The notes: a model not told the origin generated them from the letters alone. Counted from the stretch's first letter, positions 17,373 to 25,678 are shown. The stretch: 58,700 nucleotides of DNA from an uncultured Verrucomicrobiota bacterium (GCA_903907925.1 CAIVQB010000126.1:1-58700), one strand, 5' to 3'. Translations and numbers: made by a program.

Positions 17373-17433
17373 GGATAGATAATCTAGCCTGAGAAGCTAG
17401 ATTATCTACCTTTATAGGCTGGACAATCTATCC
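17373..17433. promoter_or_regulatory. Palindrome cluster before the DUF4143 ATPase
   Basis: A locally AT-rich pocket. A perfect 13-bp inverted repeat (TAGATAATCTAGC at 17376-17388, GCTAGATTATCTA at 17396-17408) has a 7-nt loop. AATCTATCC at 17425-17433 repeats the AATCTAGCC found at 17381-17389, and is also the reverse complement of GGATAGAT at 17373-17380 plus one base. It ends 27 bases before the ATPase start and has no T tract, so an operator is more likely than a terminator. Confidence 0.55.
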
Positions 17434-17459
17434 CATACCGGTACACCTTCCCGCCATAG

Positions 17460-18653
17460 ATGTGGTTTGATCGCGACATTGGGGCGCGGATCCGCCGTGT
17501 GGCCCAGCAATTTCCTGCGCTCGTGCTGACCGGCGCCCGGCAGACGGGCAAGACGGCGCTGCTGCGAAACCTGTTCCCGGCGGCCACGTTCGTCTCGCTC
17601 GACCTCCCCTCGATGGCACACCAGGCCGACACCGCGGGCGACGAATTCATCCGTGACCAGCCGGAGCCACTGATCGTGGACGAGATCCAGTACGCGCCGG
17701 GTTTGTTCCGGCATCTGAAACGACTGATTGACACCGATCGCCACCGAATGGGGCGATTCCTGATGACCGGCTCGCAGAAATTCCAGCTCATGCAGTCCGT
17801 CTCGGAGAGCCTGGCCGGCCGTTGTGCCGTTCTGGAATTGGACACGCTCTCGGTGGCAGAGGTCCGCGCCGCACTGGGTGAAAACACACCGCCGCCGGCC
17901 GAAATGCTGTGGCGGGGTGGCTACCCGGAATTGCATCGATCACCCAGCCTGGATCCCCGCGATTTTTTCACCGGCTACGTGGCGACCTATCTGGAGCGGG
18001 ATGTCCGGCAATTGATGAGGGTGGCCAGTCTGCGGGACTTCGAGCGGTTCATCCGTGCCTGCGCACTGCGCGGGGGGCAGTTGCTCAATCTCGCCGAACT
18101 GGCCCGTGACGTCGCCATTGCCGGCTCGACGGCGCGGGACTGGCTTTCGGTATTGGAGGCGTCCGGCCAGGTGGTACTGCTGGAACCGTGGTTCAACAAC
18201 GCGGGCAAACGGATGATCAAGACGCCCAAGCTCTACTTTCGCGACACCGGCCTGATGTGCTTTCTTCTCGGCCTTGATTCTGCCGCCGCGTTGGAGCGAT
18301 CGCCGTTCCTGGGTCACGTCTGGGAGACGTTCATTCTCGGCCAGATGTTGCGCGCAAAACAAGCCACCGGAACCGCGGCGAACGTCTTCTTCTGGCGCGA
18401 CGCGCAAGGAACCGAAGTGGACTTCGTGATCGAACACGAAGGCCGTTTGCGGCTGGTCGAGGCCAAGTGGGCGGCCCAAATTGAGGACACTCGGGTCGCG
18501 ACACCGCTATTGAAGGTTCGGAATCAACTCGGCAAGAAAGCGGCGGACGAACATTGGATCCTCTGTCGCACCGCCCGTTCGCACCGGTGGCCTCGGGAAC
18601 CAGGCGTCCGGATCTTGAACGGCTACGAATTCACTGGTTGGTTTCCCACCTGA
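17460..18653 (+). CDS. AAA ATPase with DUF4143 domain
   Basis: Cytoplasmic P-loop ATPase of the AAA_14/DUF4143 family, 397 residues, a full-length example. Walker A is GARQTGKT (25-32), Walker B is LIVDEIQ (71-77), and the sensor motif is MTGSQKF (102-108). The DUF4143 part (about 165-340) contains a winged-helix-like segment (LLNLAELARDVAIAGSTARDW) and ends with a PD-(D/E)XK-like signature: EVDFVIEHEG at about 318, then LVEAKWA. The biological role of this widespread, frequently transferred family is not established. It is a single gene behind a palindrome cluster, and base composition of the upstream pocket differs from the surroundings, which fits acquisition by transfer. Confidence 0.92.
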   Translation: MWFDRDIGARIRRVAQQFPALVLTGARQTGKTALLRNLFPAATFVSLDLPSMAHQADTAGDEFIRDQPEPLIVDEIQYAPGLFRHLKRLIDTDRHRMGRFLMTGSQKFQLMQSVSESLAGRCAVLELDTLSVAEVRAALGENTPPPAEMLWRGGYPELHRSPSLDPRDFFTGYVATYLERDVRQLMRVASLRDFERFIRACALRGGQLLNLAELARDVAIAGSTARDWLSVLEASGQVVLLEPWFNNAGKRMIKTPKLYFRDTGLMCFLLGLDSAAALERSPFLGHVWETFILGQMLRAKQATGTAANVFFWRDAQGTEVDFVIEHEGRLRLVEAKWAAQIEDTRVATPLLKVRNQLGKKAADEHWILCRTARSHRWPREPGVRILNGYEFTGWFPT

Positions 18654-18667
18654 ATCCCATTTCAACC

Positions 18668-19078
18668 ATGAGCACCCCACACCGCTTTATCACCACCGCC
18701 GAGGCCCTGAAGGAGGACTTCAAGGGGCGCACCAATTACTGGCTCTGCCACAGCGAGGTCTGTGATGCGAAGGATCTCCAGATCTGCCGCGCGGTCCTGC
18801 CGGCGGGCGAGGGCCACAATTTCCACACCCATCCCGAGCTGGAGGAGGCGATCTACGTTCTCGAAGGCCAGGTGGAGCAATGGGTCGAGCGGGAGAAACG
18901 AATGTTGAATCCGGGTGAGGTGGCCTTCATCCCCAAGGGTGTGGTGCACGCCACCTTCAATCCGACCGCCCACGACGCAGTGATCCTGGCGATTCTTTCC
19001 CCGGCTATTTACAAAGGACCGTTCGCCGTCGATGTCAGCGCCGAGGAACCGTGGGCGTCGCTGCGGAAGGGCATTTGA
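18668..19078 (+). CDS. Cupin protein, first of a tandem pair
   Basis: Single-domain cupin, 136 residues from the ATG at 18668; an earlier in-frame ATG at 18554 lies inside the ATPase gene. The metal-binding motif is GHNFHTHPELEEAIYVLEG (His53, His55 and a Glu), with the second motif's His94 in PKGVVHATF. It ends EEPWASLRKGI, nearly the same ending as the cupin at 19738-20166 (TEPWASLRQG), so the two are paralogues flanking a nucleotidyltransferase-like gene. Substrate unknown; small cupins of this kind may be sugar-binding, oxygenase or isomerase proteins. Confidence 0.88.
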   Translation: MSTPHRFITTAEALKEDFKGRTNYWLCHSEVCDAKDLQICRAVLPAGEGHNFHTHPELEEAIYVLEGQVEQWVEREKRMLNPGEVAFIPKGVVHATFNPTAHDAVILAILSPAIYKGPFAVDVSAEEPWASLRKGI

Positions 19079-19113
19079 CGCTGCCAGCGGCCCGGGACTA
19101 GTTTGTTTCCGAG

Positions 19114-19314
19114 ATGCAACCGCCCGTCGATCCCATGCAGCAGCCGATCATCCGGCGGGTCGGCAGGCCAGCCTCGCCCGGAAAGGCGTTGTGGCAATTG
19201 CAGGAGATGCGGCGCTTCGTGGAGAAACACACCTATGGAAAGCCCGTCATCACCGAAGGAGATGTTTTCCCAGTTCGAAAAACTGTTGGCCGACCTCGTC
19301 CGGGCGGGAATTGA
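19114..19314 (+). CDS. Possible small basic protein before the nucleotidyltransferase
   Basis: Frame of 66 codons with a basic RRVGRPASP (AT-hook-like) segment and a helix KALWQLQEMRRFVEKH. It overlaps the next gene in another frame. No ribosome-binding site is clear. It could be a small partner (antitoxin-like) of the nucleotidyltransferase, or chance. Weak call. Confidence 0.3.
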   Translation: MQPPVDPMQQPIIRRVGRPASPGKALWQLQEMRRFVEKHTYGKPVITEGDVFPVRKTVGRPRPGGN

Positions 19315-19741
19315 TTTCGCGGTCGTTGGCGGCGTGGCAATGGGTCTCAACGGCTATCAACTTTACACTGCGGAAACCGGCCTATTGGTCCACACCGACC
19401 GGGAAAACACCCGACGGATGCTGGCCCATCTCACGACATGGGGAGAGGGCTCGGCGAGGGAACTTCAGGCGACGGAATTTGTTCCTCAGGAAGGTTCGAT
19501 TCGTGTCATGGAGGATTTCGCGCTCGATATCTTCACTCAGATGCGCGGCCATTCTCTGGACGAATTCCGTCCGAAATTGCGCTACGTGGCGTCAGGCGAT
19601 GTCCGAATCGCCTACCTTCATCCCGATCAGCTCATCGAACTCAAAAAGGACTCATGGCGCGACAAGGACCGCCTCGATGTGCTGGCTCTCCGGGAGATCC
19701 TGCGCCGTGAAGCCGCGGGAGAAACCGCCCCGAATTCATGA
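19235..19741 (+). CDS. Nucleotidyltransferase-fold protein with degenerate active site
   Basis: Protein of 168 residues from the ATG at 19235 (GGAG 10 bases upstream); an ATG at 19262 is an alternative. The fold is signalled by FAVVGGVAMGLNGYQ followed by a strand, and by the later LDIFTQMRGHSLDEF, IAYLHPDQLIELKK and DRLDVLALREIL segments, as in AbiEii/DUF6036-type proteins. Where active members have T-x-D-x-D, this one reads TAETGLLV: the first Asp is Glu and the second is Gly. It may therefore be inactive or have changed function. Its stop overlaps the next cupin's start (ATGA at 19738-19741), so they are co-translated. Confidence 0.75.
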   Translation: MESPSSPKEMFSQFEKLLADLVRAGIDFAVVGGVAMGLNGYQLYTAETGLLVHTDRENTRRMLAHLTTWGEGSARELQATEFVPQEGSIRVMEDFALDIFTQMRGHSLDEFRPKLRYVASGDVRIAYLHPDQLIELKKDSWRDKDRLDVLALREILRREAAGETAPNS

Positions 19742-20166
19742 CGGATCTTCCCCAACGCCGCTTCGTGACTGCCGCCGAGGCGGTCGCCGAGTCCACCACC
19801 TACACGCTCAACACCTGGCTTTCGCGGCCGGACCTCCTGCCCTGCGAGGAACTGTTGCTCGTCCGGGCCACCATGGATCCCGGCAAATGCCACCCGTTTC
19901 ATCATCACCCGACCCGCGAGGAGATCATCTACATCCTCTCCGGGCAGGCCGAGCAATGGTGCGGAAACCAGCGACGGATCCTGCATGCCGGGGAGATGGT
20001 GCTCATTCCGAAGGGTGAGATCCATGGCACCTACAATCCGTTCCAGGAGCCGGTGATTTTCCTCGCCATCCTGTCTCCGGCGAACGCCGCCGAACCGTCC
20101 ACGGTCGATGTTTCGGAGACCGAACCCTGGGCGTCACTCCGACAGGGATTGCCCACCTGCCGCTGA
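19738..20166 (+). CDS. Cupin protein, second of a tandem pair
   Basis: Single-domain cupin, 142 residues. Metal ligands lie in CHPFHHHPTREEIIYILSGQ and in PKGEIHGTYNP. It shares overall layout and the C-terminal EPWASLR motif with the 18668-19078 cupin, which points to a duplication. It overlaps the nucleotidyltransferase-like gene by 4 bases. The substrate is unknown. A short gap then leads to the PfkB kinase, but 207 bases separate them, so membership in one operon is uncertain. Confidence 0.88.
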   Translation: MTDLPQRRFVTAAEAVAESTTYTLNTWLSRPDLLPCEELLLVRATMDPGKCHPFHHHPTREEIIYILSGQAEQWCGNQRRILHAGEMVLIPKGEIHGTYNPFQEPVIFLAILSPANAAEPSTVDVSETEPWASLRQGLPTCR

Positions 20167-20373
20167 GCATCGGGCGTCGGTGACACCCTGTCCGGGAACG
20201 GGTTGAACGGACCGCACACCCGCTTGAATTGGCGCGTGTTTCGCGGTCGAGACGCCGTTTCGACGCGGTGCAGGGCGCACTTCGTTAGAGACATCTTGCC
20301 CGGAATGCTCTAGCCTCCGACCAACCACGAACGTCTCGGGTTGACCCGACGTGGCTTACCCGTCCCTACACGA

Positions 20374-21426
20374 ATGAAAGCAAGCGCAGCATCCAAACGT
20401 TCCGGCATCCTCGCCGCGGGCAATTGGATCATCGACCAGGTCAAGCTCATCGACACCTACCCGGCGCCGGAGCAATTGGCCAACATCAAGTCCCAGCATC
20501 AGGGTACGGGAGGGTCTCCCTACAACGTCCTGCTCGACCTCGCCAAGTTGGGGGTGGAATTCCCGCTGAGCGGCGCCGGACTGGTCGGCAAGGATTCCCT
20601 CGGGGAACAGATCCTCGCCGATTGCGCCAAGCACAAGATCGACACCCGATGGATCAAGACGACCGGCGAGACCACGACGAGCTACACCGACGTCATGACC
20701 GTGCAGGCCACTGGCAAGCGCACCTTCTTTCATTCGCGCGGCGCCAACGCCCTCTGGGACGCCAAGGAAATTGATTTCGCCAAGACCAAGGCCCGGATCT
20801 TCCACCTCGGCTACCTTCTGCTGCTCGACAAGCTCGACGTGGTGAACAAGGAAGGCATCACCGCCGCCGCCAAACTGCTCGCCGCCGCCCAGGCCGTTGG
20901 CATCAAGACCAGCATCGACGTGGTCAGCGAGGCCAGCGACCGGTTCAAGGCTGTCGTGGTCCCCGCCCTCAAACACTGCGATTACGCCATCATCAACGAA
21001 TACGAAGCCGGTCAGGTCACCGGGTTCCGCATCCGCAAGGAAGGCATCCTCGACACGGTTTCCCTCCGTCACGCTTCCGGCGCCATCCTGCAGCACGGCG
21101 TGAAGGAACTGGTGGTCATCCATTTCCCCGAGGGCTGCTTTGCCCGGACCCGCGACGGCAAGGATCACTGGCAACCCTCGCTCAAGGTCCCGGACAAGCA
21201 CATCGCCGGAACCGCCGGTGCCGGTGACGCGTTCTGCGCCGGTGTCCTTCTCGGTCTTCACGAAGGCTGGGAACTCCAGAAGTGCCTGCTCACCGGCGTC
21301 ATGGCCGCCGCGGCTTCCCTCAGCGACCCGACGTGCACCGGTGGCATGAAGCCCCTGGCCCAGGTCGAGGCGCTCAAAAAGAAGTACGGTGTTCGCCCGC
21401 CCCTCGAACCGGACAGCGATTACTGA
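20374..21426 (+). CDS. PfkB-family carbohydrate kinase
   Basis: Ribokinase-fold sugar or nucleoside kinase, 350 residues from the ATG at 20374. The N-terminal GILAAGNWIIDQVKLIDTYP replaces the usual short start. GGSPYNVLLDLAKLG is the substrate-binding Gly pair, and GTAGAGDAFCAGVLLG (about 278-293) is the PfkB signature with the catalytic Asp. The substrate cannot be told; the family phosphorylates ribose, fructose, adenosine, ketodeoxygluconate and others. The gene ends in a strong terminator at 21455-21485. Confidence 0.92.
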   Translation: MKASAASKRSGILAAGNWIIDQVKLIDTYPAPEQLANIKSQHQGTGGSPYNVLLDLAKLGVEFPLSGAGLVGKDSLGEQILADCAKHKIDTRWIKTTGETTTSYTDVMTVQATGKRTFFHSRGANALWDAKEIDFAKTKARIFHLGYLLLLDKLDVVNKEGITAAAKLLAAAQAVGIKTSIDVVSEASDRFKAVVVPALKHCDYAIINEYEAGQVTGFRIRKEGILDTVSLRHASGAILQHGVKELVVIHFPEGCFARTRDGKDHWQPSLKVPDKHIAGTAGAGDAFCAGVLLGLHEGWELQKCLLTGVMAAAASLSDPTCTGGMKPLAQVEALKKKYGVRPPLEPDSDY

Positions 21427-21454
21427 GCGCCCGTTCGGTCCTCTTCATTTTGCG

Positions 21455-21485
21455 AAAACCCCGGCATTCCCGCCGGGGTTTTTCT
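21455..21485 (+). terminator. Terminator after the PfkB kinase
   Basis: An 11-bp stem (AAAACCCCGGC / GCCGGGGTTTT) with a 6-nt loop runs into a T tract and TTTCTTT. Confidence 0.9.
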
Positions 21486-21529
21486 TTCAAAAACGCTCTC
21501 AGCCGAATCAATTCAAAAGAAATACAGAT

Positions 21530-21632
21530 GACACTGATTTCACGGATTCACACGAATTTCTGATAAGCCGATCGGATCCGGTTCATTCGGTGCATTCTTT
21601 CTCAATTCGTGTGAATCCGTGAAATCAGTGTC
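21530..21632. repeat. Element with 29-bp perfect terminal inverted repeats
   Basis: The arms at 21530-21558 and 21604-21632 are exact reverse complements (GACACTGATTTCACGGATTC is the first part of the left arm). The 45-bp centre has no coding capacity. A single related arm occurs at 34756-34784 with 27 of 29 matching bases. It is intergenic, between convergent genes. Confidence 0.85.
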
Positions 21633-21692
21633 CCGCCTTCGAGCTAGCAGAGGAGGCAGCCACAAGTTCGGGCCATTCGACAACCTCGTGAT

Positions 21693-22172
21693 TCACTCCT
21701 CCCCGTGGAAATAATCGTATTGGTCTGAACCCAGAATCGGTCCCTCCGGGACGACGATCGCCCACTTCTTACTGTCGGGATAGTGGCAGGCTTCGCCCAC
21801 CGGATTGTCGGCGATGATGTAAACGACCAGATCGCCAGCACTGTCGTTGATCAATTGGTGCGGTTCGAGGGGCTTGAAGAGGAACGCATCGCCGGGCTCA
21901 ATCCGGGTGGTCCCCTCGGAGTGCCGGATTGAACCGGTCCCGGAAATCACGTGGAAGAACTCCCATTGCGCGGTATGCAGATGATACGGACACCGACTTT
22001 TCCCCGCGGGAATTCGACAGATCTGAACATCGAATGGATGCCGCTCCATCGCGTCACTCGACCCGGGTTTTCGGCCCAGCGCGATCGAGACATCGCGGTT
22101 TGCCCGGCCGTATTTTCCCTTCGGCGACGATGCCACCGATTCGGGAATCTCATTGGTGTTGACCTTGATCAT
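21693..22172 (-). CDS. Cupin-domain protein
   Basis: Cupin of 159 residues. The metal motif spans YHLHTAQWEFFHVISGTG, with the second motif in PGDAFLFKPLEPHQLIN. The start ATG at 22170-22172 has a strong GGAGG 6 bases upstream on the minus strand. The C-terminal segment DNPVGEACHYPDSKKWAI is like cupins that bind sugars or act on small organic acids. It does not share the EPWASLR ending of the pair near 19 kb, so it is a separate type. It lies 28 bases beyond the PVC cytochrome gene in the opposite sense of flow only by position: both are on the minus strand, and the cytochrome is upstream. Confidence 0.88.
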   Translation of the reverse strand: MIKVNTNEIPESVASSPKGKYGRANRDVSIALGRKPGSSDAMERHPFDVQICRIPAGKSRCPYHLHTAQWEFFHVISGTGSIRHSEGTTRIEPGDAFLFKPLEPHQLINDSAGDLVVYIIADNPVGEACHYPDSKKWAIVVPEGPILGSDQYDYFHGEE

Positions 22173-22200
22173 GTCGATTCCTCCAGAAGCCTGAGCCAGT

Positions 22201-25155
22201 TTACCGCCACCGGACGGTCTTTACGAAGTGCAGCAAATCCGCCAGTTCCTGCCGGTTCAATTGCTCGTCCAATCCCGCCGGCATCACGCTGATGGTTCCC
22301 GGCCGGGTCTCGACCACGTCGCCCTTCCGAACGTGCTGCTCCGCTGCCGGACCAACCACCATCACATATTCCTCGGCCGATTCGCGACGGACGATGCCGT
22401 TCACCTGTTCGCCGTCCTTGAGGATCAGCGTGGTGGGTTCGTAACTGCGAACGAAACTCGCGCTCGGAAAAACGATGCTCTCCAGAAGATCCCGTTCGGT
22501 CCGCGCCTCGCCGATCTTGGTCAGCTCGGGTCCGATGTCGCCGCCGAGGTAGCCGATCCGGTGACAGGCGGAACAGGACGCCTTGGTGCCATTGAAGACT
22601 GCCTGACCCCGGCGGACATCCGCGGTGAGGCCGTTGAGCTCACCCAACAGGCCCTCCAATCGCGCAGCCTGCTTGGCAGTGTCGGCATTCAGGGTCGCGA
22701 GGAATTCGCCGACCGCCTTCAAGGTCGTCTCCGGGAACTTGGCGAAGTGCGGCTGGATCTGAGTTGGATGCAGGGCGTGGGCGCTCTTGGAGTCCCGCAG
22801 TGCCGCCAAAGCCAGTGCGCCCAATGCCTCGTCCCCGCCGCCATCGAACGCACCCAGTAGCCGGCTCAATTCCAGCGGCCCGGCGGTCTTTAGGACAGCC
22901 ACCAACCGCTCCCGCTGCGCCGACTCGAGTCGGGCTCGTCCCAGAACCGAGGCGGCGGCAGACCGTGTGGCCGGAGCCTTGGTCGGATCCAGCAATCCAA
23001 CGAGAAACTCCACTTCCGAAGCCCCCAGTGCTCGCCCGGCAGGAAGCGCCGAGAAGGCTTGGAGGCGGACATCATCCGGAAGCCCGGATTGCCCCGCCAG
23101 CACCGCCAGCGCCGCGGATACCGCCACATCGCCGTTGATCGATTGCGCCGCCTGAATCGCCGCCGCGAGCAACACTGGAGGTTTTCCACTCGTACCGGAA
23201 TTGCCACTCACCATGGACACGCCCTTGTTCAGGGTCAGTCGAACCGCGTTCGTCCACGCGACGGGCACCTCTTTGAGTCCGGCATTCGCCATCACCTGGA
23301 ACGCGGCGATGCGCGTGGCCGGAGCAAATCCCGGCTCGACGGTGGTTTCGGCCAACAAAGTCCGGCCGGCCGCCGAACCGGTCAGCACCGGGAACTGCGC
23401 TTGAACGGTCTCCAATTCGGCCGCAGCCGCGCCGGGTCGCCGCAGTTGTTCGCGGAACCATCCGGCCAGGTCGCCACCCCATTCCTTGTGCCGGCCCACG
23501 ATCCATTGCGCCGCCGACTTCAACGAGGAATCTGCAGCGGTTAGGTACGGCACTACTTCGGCGGGCTTGAGATCCGATCCATCCATTTGATCGAGTGCGA
23601 TCAGCGCGGCCCGATGGGTCCGGTCGTTGCCGTTCGCGAGCCCGAGGCGGGTCATCGATGGATCAGCGATTTCAATCAGGGCGTAAATCAAACTGTGGGT
23701 GAACACGGCGTCGGTCGTCTGGCCGGCCGCGGCCAATATCTGCGGAATCGACTCCTTTTTCCGCGCCACGCCGGCCGCCGTTGCCACCCGCCGGGCACCA
23801 TGAAGCGCCTCGGAGTTTGCCGAAATCCTCTTCATTTCGGCCACCAGCTCCGGTTTCAACCAGTTGGCCGGATCGGTCTGGGCCGCCCAGATTTCGTTGT
23901 CATAAACTCCCTGAAGATCGGGCAGCACGCGAACCGGCGGCGCGGTGAGCTTCGCGTAGTCGAGATTGGCCCGCGCGATCTTCGGCACGCCGTCGCGACG
24001 CACCCGATAAATCCCGCCCAACACATCCGGCTTGGCCAACTGCGAACTCGGACAGCAAAGGCGATACCAGCCGCCGGTATCCACCACCAACAGACTGCCA
24101 TCGGCATCCGGCAGGACATCGGTCGGATGAAAATCGACATCGTCACACACCAGAAAATCGCTGTCCGTACTCGCAAAAGTCGCGCCTTCCTTCCGCAGGA
24201 CATGCCGGGTGACCTTGTGCAGGTTGAAGGTGGTGGCGAAGAAATTGTCCTGATAGCCGGGCCCGAACGCCTCGCCTTCGTAGTGGGTCAATCCGCATTC
24301 CGCTGCCGGACCCGCTTCATAAAACGGATGAAACAGGTCCGGTCCGGTTCGCTTCACGCGGCCATCGTCGAGGACGTCGTTGACCTTGCCAAACACCCCG
24401 CCGTAGACCGCGTGCCCGATGCCATCGCGGAATCCCGGCTGGGTGAAATCAATGAACGTGCTGCTGAACAGGGTCTCCCCGTCGCGGGTGAAGGCGATCT
24501 CCACCGGATTGTCCATGCCGCCCGACATAACCACGTCGAGGCCCGATCCATCCGGTTTCATGCGGAAGATATGGGCGGCCTTGTCCTTGAGAATCCGACC
24601 GTTGCCCAGCGGGTGGGTCTGCTCGGCAAAGGCGCCCTTGGTCCAGTAAATGAAGCCTTCCGGCCCCAGATAGGGTCCGTGAATGTCGTTGGCGCAACCG
24701 GTGAGCGTTCCGCCTTTGAACCATTCCTCGCGACGATCGGCCTTGCCGTCGCCATCGGTGTCGGTGAACCGCCAGATGCTCGGCGGTCCCGCGACATACA
24801 CCGCGCCGTCATGCCAGAGACAGCCTTGGGGAAACATCACCTTGTCGACAAAGACCGACGCCTTTTTGAAGACGCCATCGGCGTCGGCGGATTCCAAACG
24901 CATCACCCGCGCCTGGGGATCCTTGAGTTGTTCGTCGGGCTTGGCGTTGGAACCGGAGGAATCGGTGACGTAAAGCCGGCCGTGGTCATCGAAGCTGGCG
25001 CTGACCGGATGCGGCACCAACTCGGACGTGGCGACACATTCCACGATAAAGCCGTCGGGGACGGTGAAGCGTTTGCCGTTGATCTTGAACTCAGCCGCCG
25101 AGGCGACGGCGGCGGACATCAGCAAGGAAGACAACAACGCCCGGGAAACGGTCAT
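22201..25155 (-). CDS. PVC-type beta-propeller, HEAT and cytochrome c protein
   Basis: Secreted redox or binding protein of 984 residues. A signal peptide (MTVSRALLSSLLMSAAVASA) precedes a beta-propeller like those in PVC membrane-bound dehydrogenases (about 30-400: YVTDSSGSN, TDTDGDGKADRREEW, GMDNPVEIAFTRDG, HPTDVLPDADGSLLVVDTGG). A long alpha-solenoid of HEAT-like repeats (about 430-830) follows. A C-terminal cytochrome c domain holds one heme site, CSACHRIG at about residue 860, then GGDIGPELTKIG and VNGIVRRESAEEYVMV. The family is abundant in Verrucomicrobiota and Planctomycetota; substrates are mostly unknown, with sugar oxidation one suggestion. The cupin at 21693-22172 is downstream on the same strand, so the two may be co-transcribed. 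Confidence 0.92.
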   Translation of the reverse strand: MTVSRALLSSLLMSAAVASAAEFKINGKRFTVPDGFIVECVATSELVPHPVSASFDDHGRLYVTDSSGSNAKPDEQLKDPQARVMRLESADADGVFKKASVFVDKVMFPQGCLWHDGAVYVAGPPSIWRFTDTDGDGKADRREEWFKGGTLTGCANDIHGPYLGPEGFIYWTKGAFAEQTHPLGNGRILKDKAAHIFRMKPDGSGLDVVMSGGMDNPVEIAFTRDGETLFSSTFIDFTQPGFRDGIGHAVYGGVFGKVNDVLDDGRVKRTGPDLFHPFYEAGPAAECGLTHYEGEAFGPGYQDNFFATTFNLHKVTRHVLRKEGATFASTDSDFLVCDDVDFHPTDVLPDADGSLLVVDTGGWYRLCCPSSQLAKPDVLGGIYRVRRDGVPKIARANLDYAKLTAPPVRVLPDLQGVYDNEIWAAQTDPANWLKPELVAEMKRISANSEALHGARRVATAAGVARKKESIPQILAAAGQTTDAVFTHSLIYALIEIADPSMTRLGLANGNDRTHRAALIALDQMDGSDLKPAEVVPYLTAADSSLKSAAQWIVGRHKEWGGDLAGWFREQLRRPGAAAAELETVQAQFPVLTGSAAGRTLLAETTVEPGFAPATRIAAFQVMANAGLKEVPVAWTNAVRLTLNKGVSMVSGNSGTSGKPPVLLAAAIQAAQSINGDVAVSAALAVLAGQSGLPDDVRLQAFSALPAGRALGASEVEFLVGLLDPTKAPATRSAAASVLGRARLESAQRERLVAVLKTAGPLELSRLLGAFDGGGDEALGALALAALRDSKSAHALHPTQIQPHFAKFPETTLKAVGEFLATLNADTAKQAARLEGLLGELNGLTADVRRGQAVFNGTKASCSACHRIGYLGGDIGPELTKIGEARTERDLLESIVFPSASFVRSYEPTTLILKDGEQVNGIVRRESAEEYVMVVGPAAEQHVRKGDVVETRPGTISVMPAGLDEQLNRQELADLLHFVKTVRWR

Positions 25156-25245
25156 GCAGATAGAGCCGCAAAATCCAGCGCCCGGGGCAAAGAAAAAATC
25201 CAGGGAAAGCGGATGGAAGAGAGCCTCCGAGACATCGGCCGAGAA

Positions 25246-25390
25246 CCCCTCACCCCGGCCCTCTCCCCGAGGAGAGGGGGAAGCAAAACCCGTCCAGGGC
25301 AGTGGGGGACTCGGAACCAGCGGTTAAAACATTCAATCGGGCGGAGCGAACGTCTCTTTCTCCCTGGGGAGAAGCGGGGGATGAGGGCGG
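25246..25390. repeat. MITE-like element with GC-rich terminal inverted repeats
   Basis: The left end (CCCCTCACCCCGGCCCTCTC, 25246-25265) is imperfectly inverted at the right end (about 25360-25390, GGGGAGAAGCGGGGGATGAG). Each end also folds locally: CCCTCTCC-CCGA-GGAGAGGG at 25259-25278, and TTCTCCC-TG-GGGAGAA near 25360. About 80 bp lie between. There is no coding capacity. This type is common as a dispersed repeat in many bacterial genomes, from memory. Confidence 0.65.
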
Positions 25391-25431
25391 GTCCGAAAAA
25401 AACAGCCGGTCCAACCGACCATCGACGATTC

Positions 25432-25540
25432 GCTTCCACGCGAGCCCCATCTACGTCTTTGCTGCGCGCGAGACGGCAGCAGCTCGCGACTTGCAACGCG
25501 GCTTGATCGGCACGCGCGGTTCGCGATGGATGGAGTTCCC
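25432..25540 (-). repeat. Dispersed intergenic repeat, copy C
   Basis: This is an inverted copy of the repeat at 809-926 and 3317-3434. The conserved blocks, read on the minus strand, are CCATCCATCGCGAACCG, CGCGTTGCAA, CTCGCGCGCAGCAAAGACG and GATGGGGCTCGCGTGGAAGC. The last block is nearly identical to the end of copy B. The opposite tip has diverged and lost the inverted-repeat end. Confidence 0.75.
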
Positions 25541-25678
25541 CTGGCGGTGCCCGAGGCTGGTATGTCGCCGGGCCTTTGGACCTTCGGGCGTGAGATCAAT
25601 TCTCAATTTTCCAATTCGAAATTCTCAATCCCAGGATCCCAGATGCAAGACCCCAGACCTCGCTTCTGGTCCCGCCCC

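Noticed and set aside
17376-17408. Rho-independent terminator before the DUF4143 gene
   Set aside because: The 13-bp hairpin has no T tract after it and lies close before a start codon, so an operator is more likely.
23587-25506. Long open frame of over 600 codons on the plus strand, antisense to the PVC cytochrome gene
   Set aside because: GC-rich DNA gives long antisense frames opposite real genes. Its sequence is rich in Arg, His and Gly with no domain, while the minus strand has a complete signal peptide, propeller and CSACH motif.
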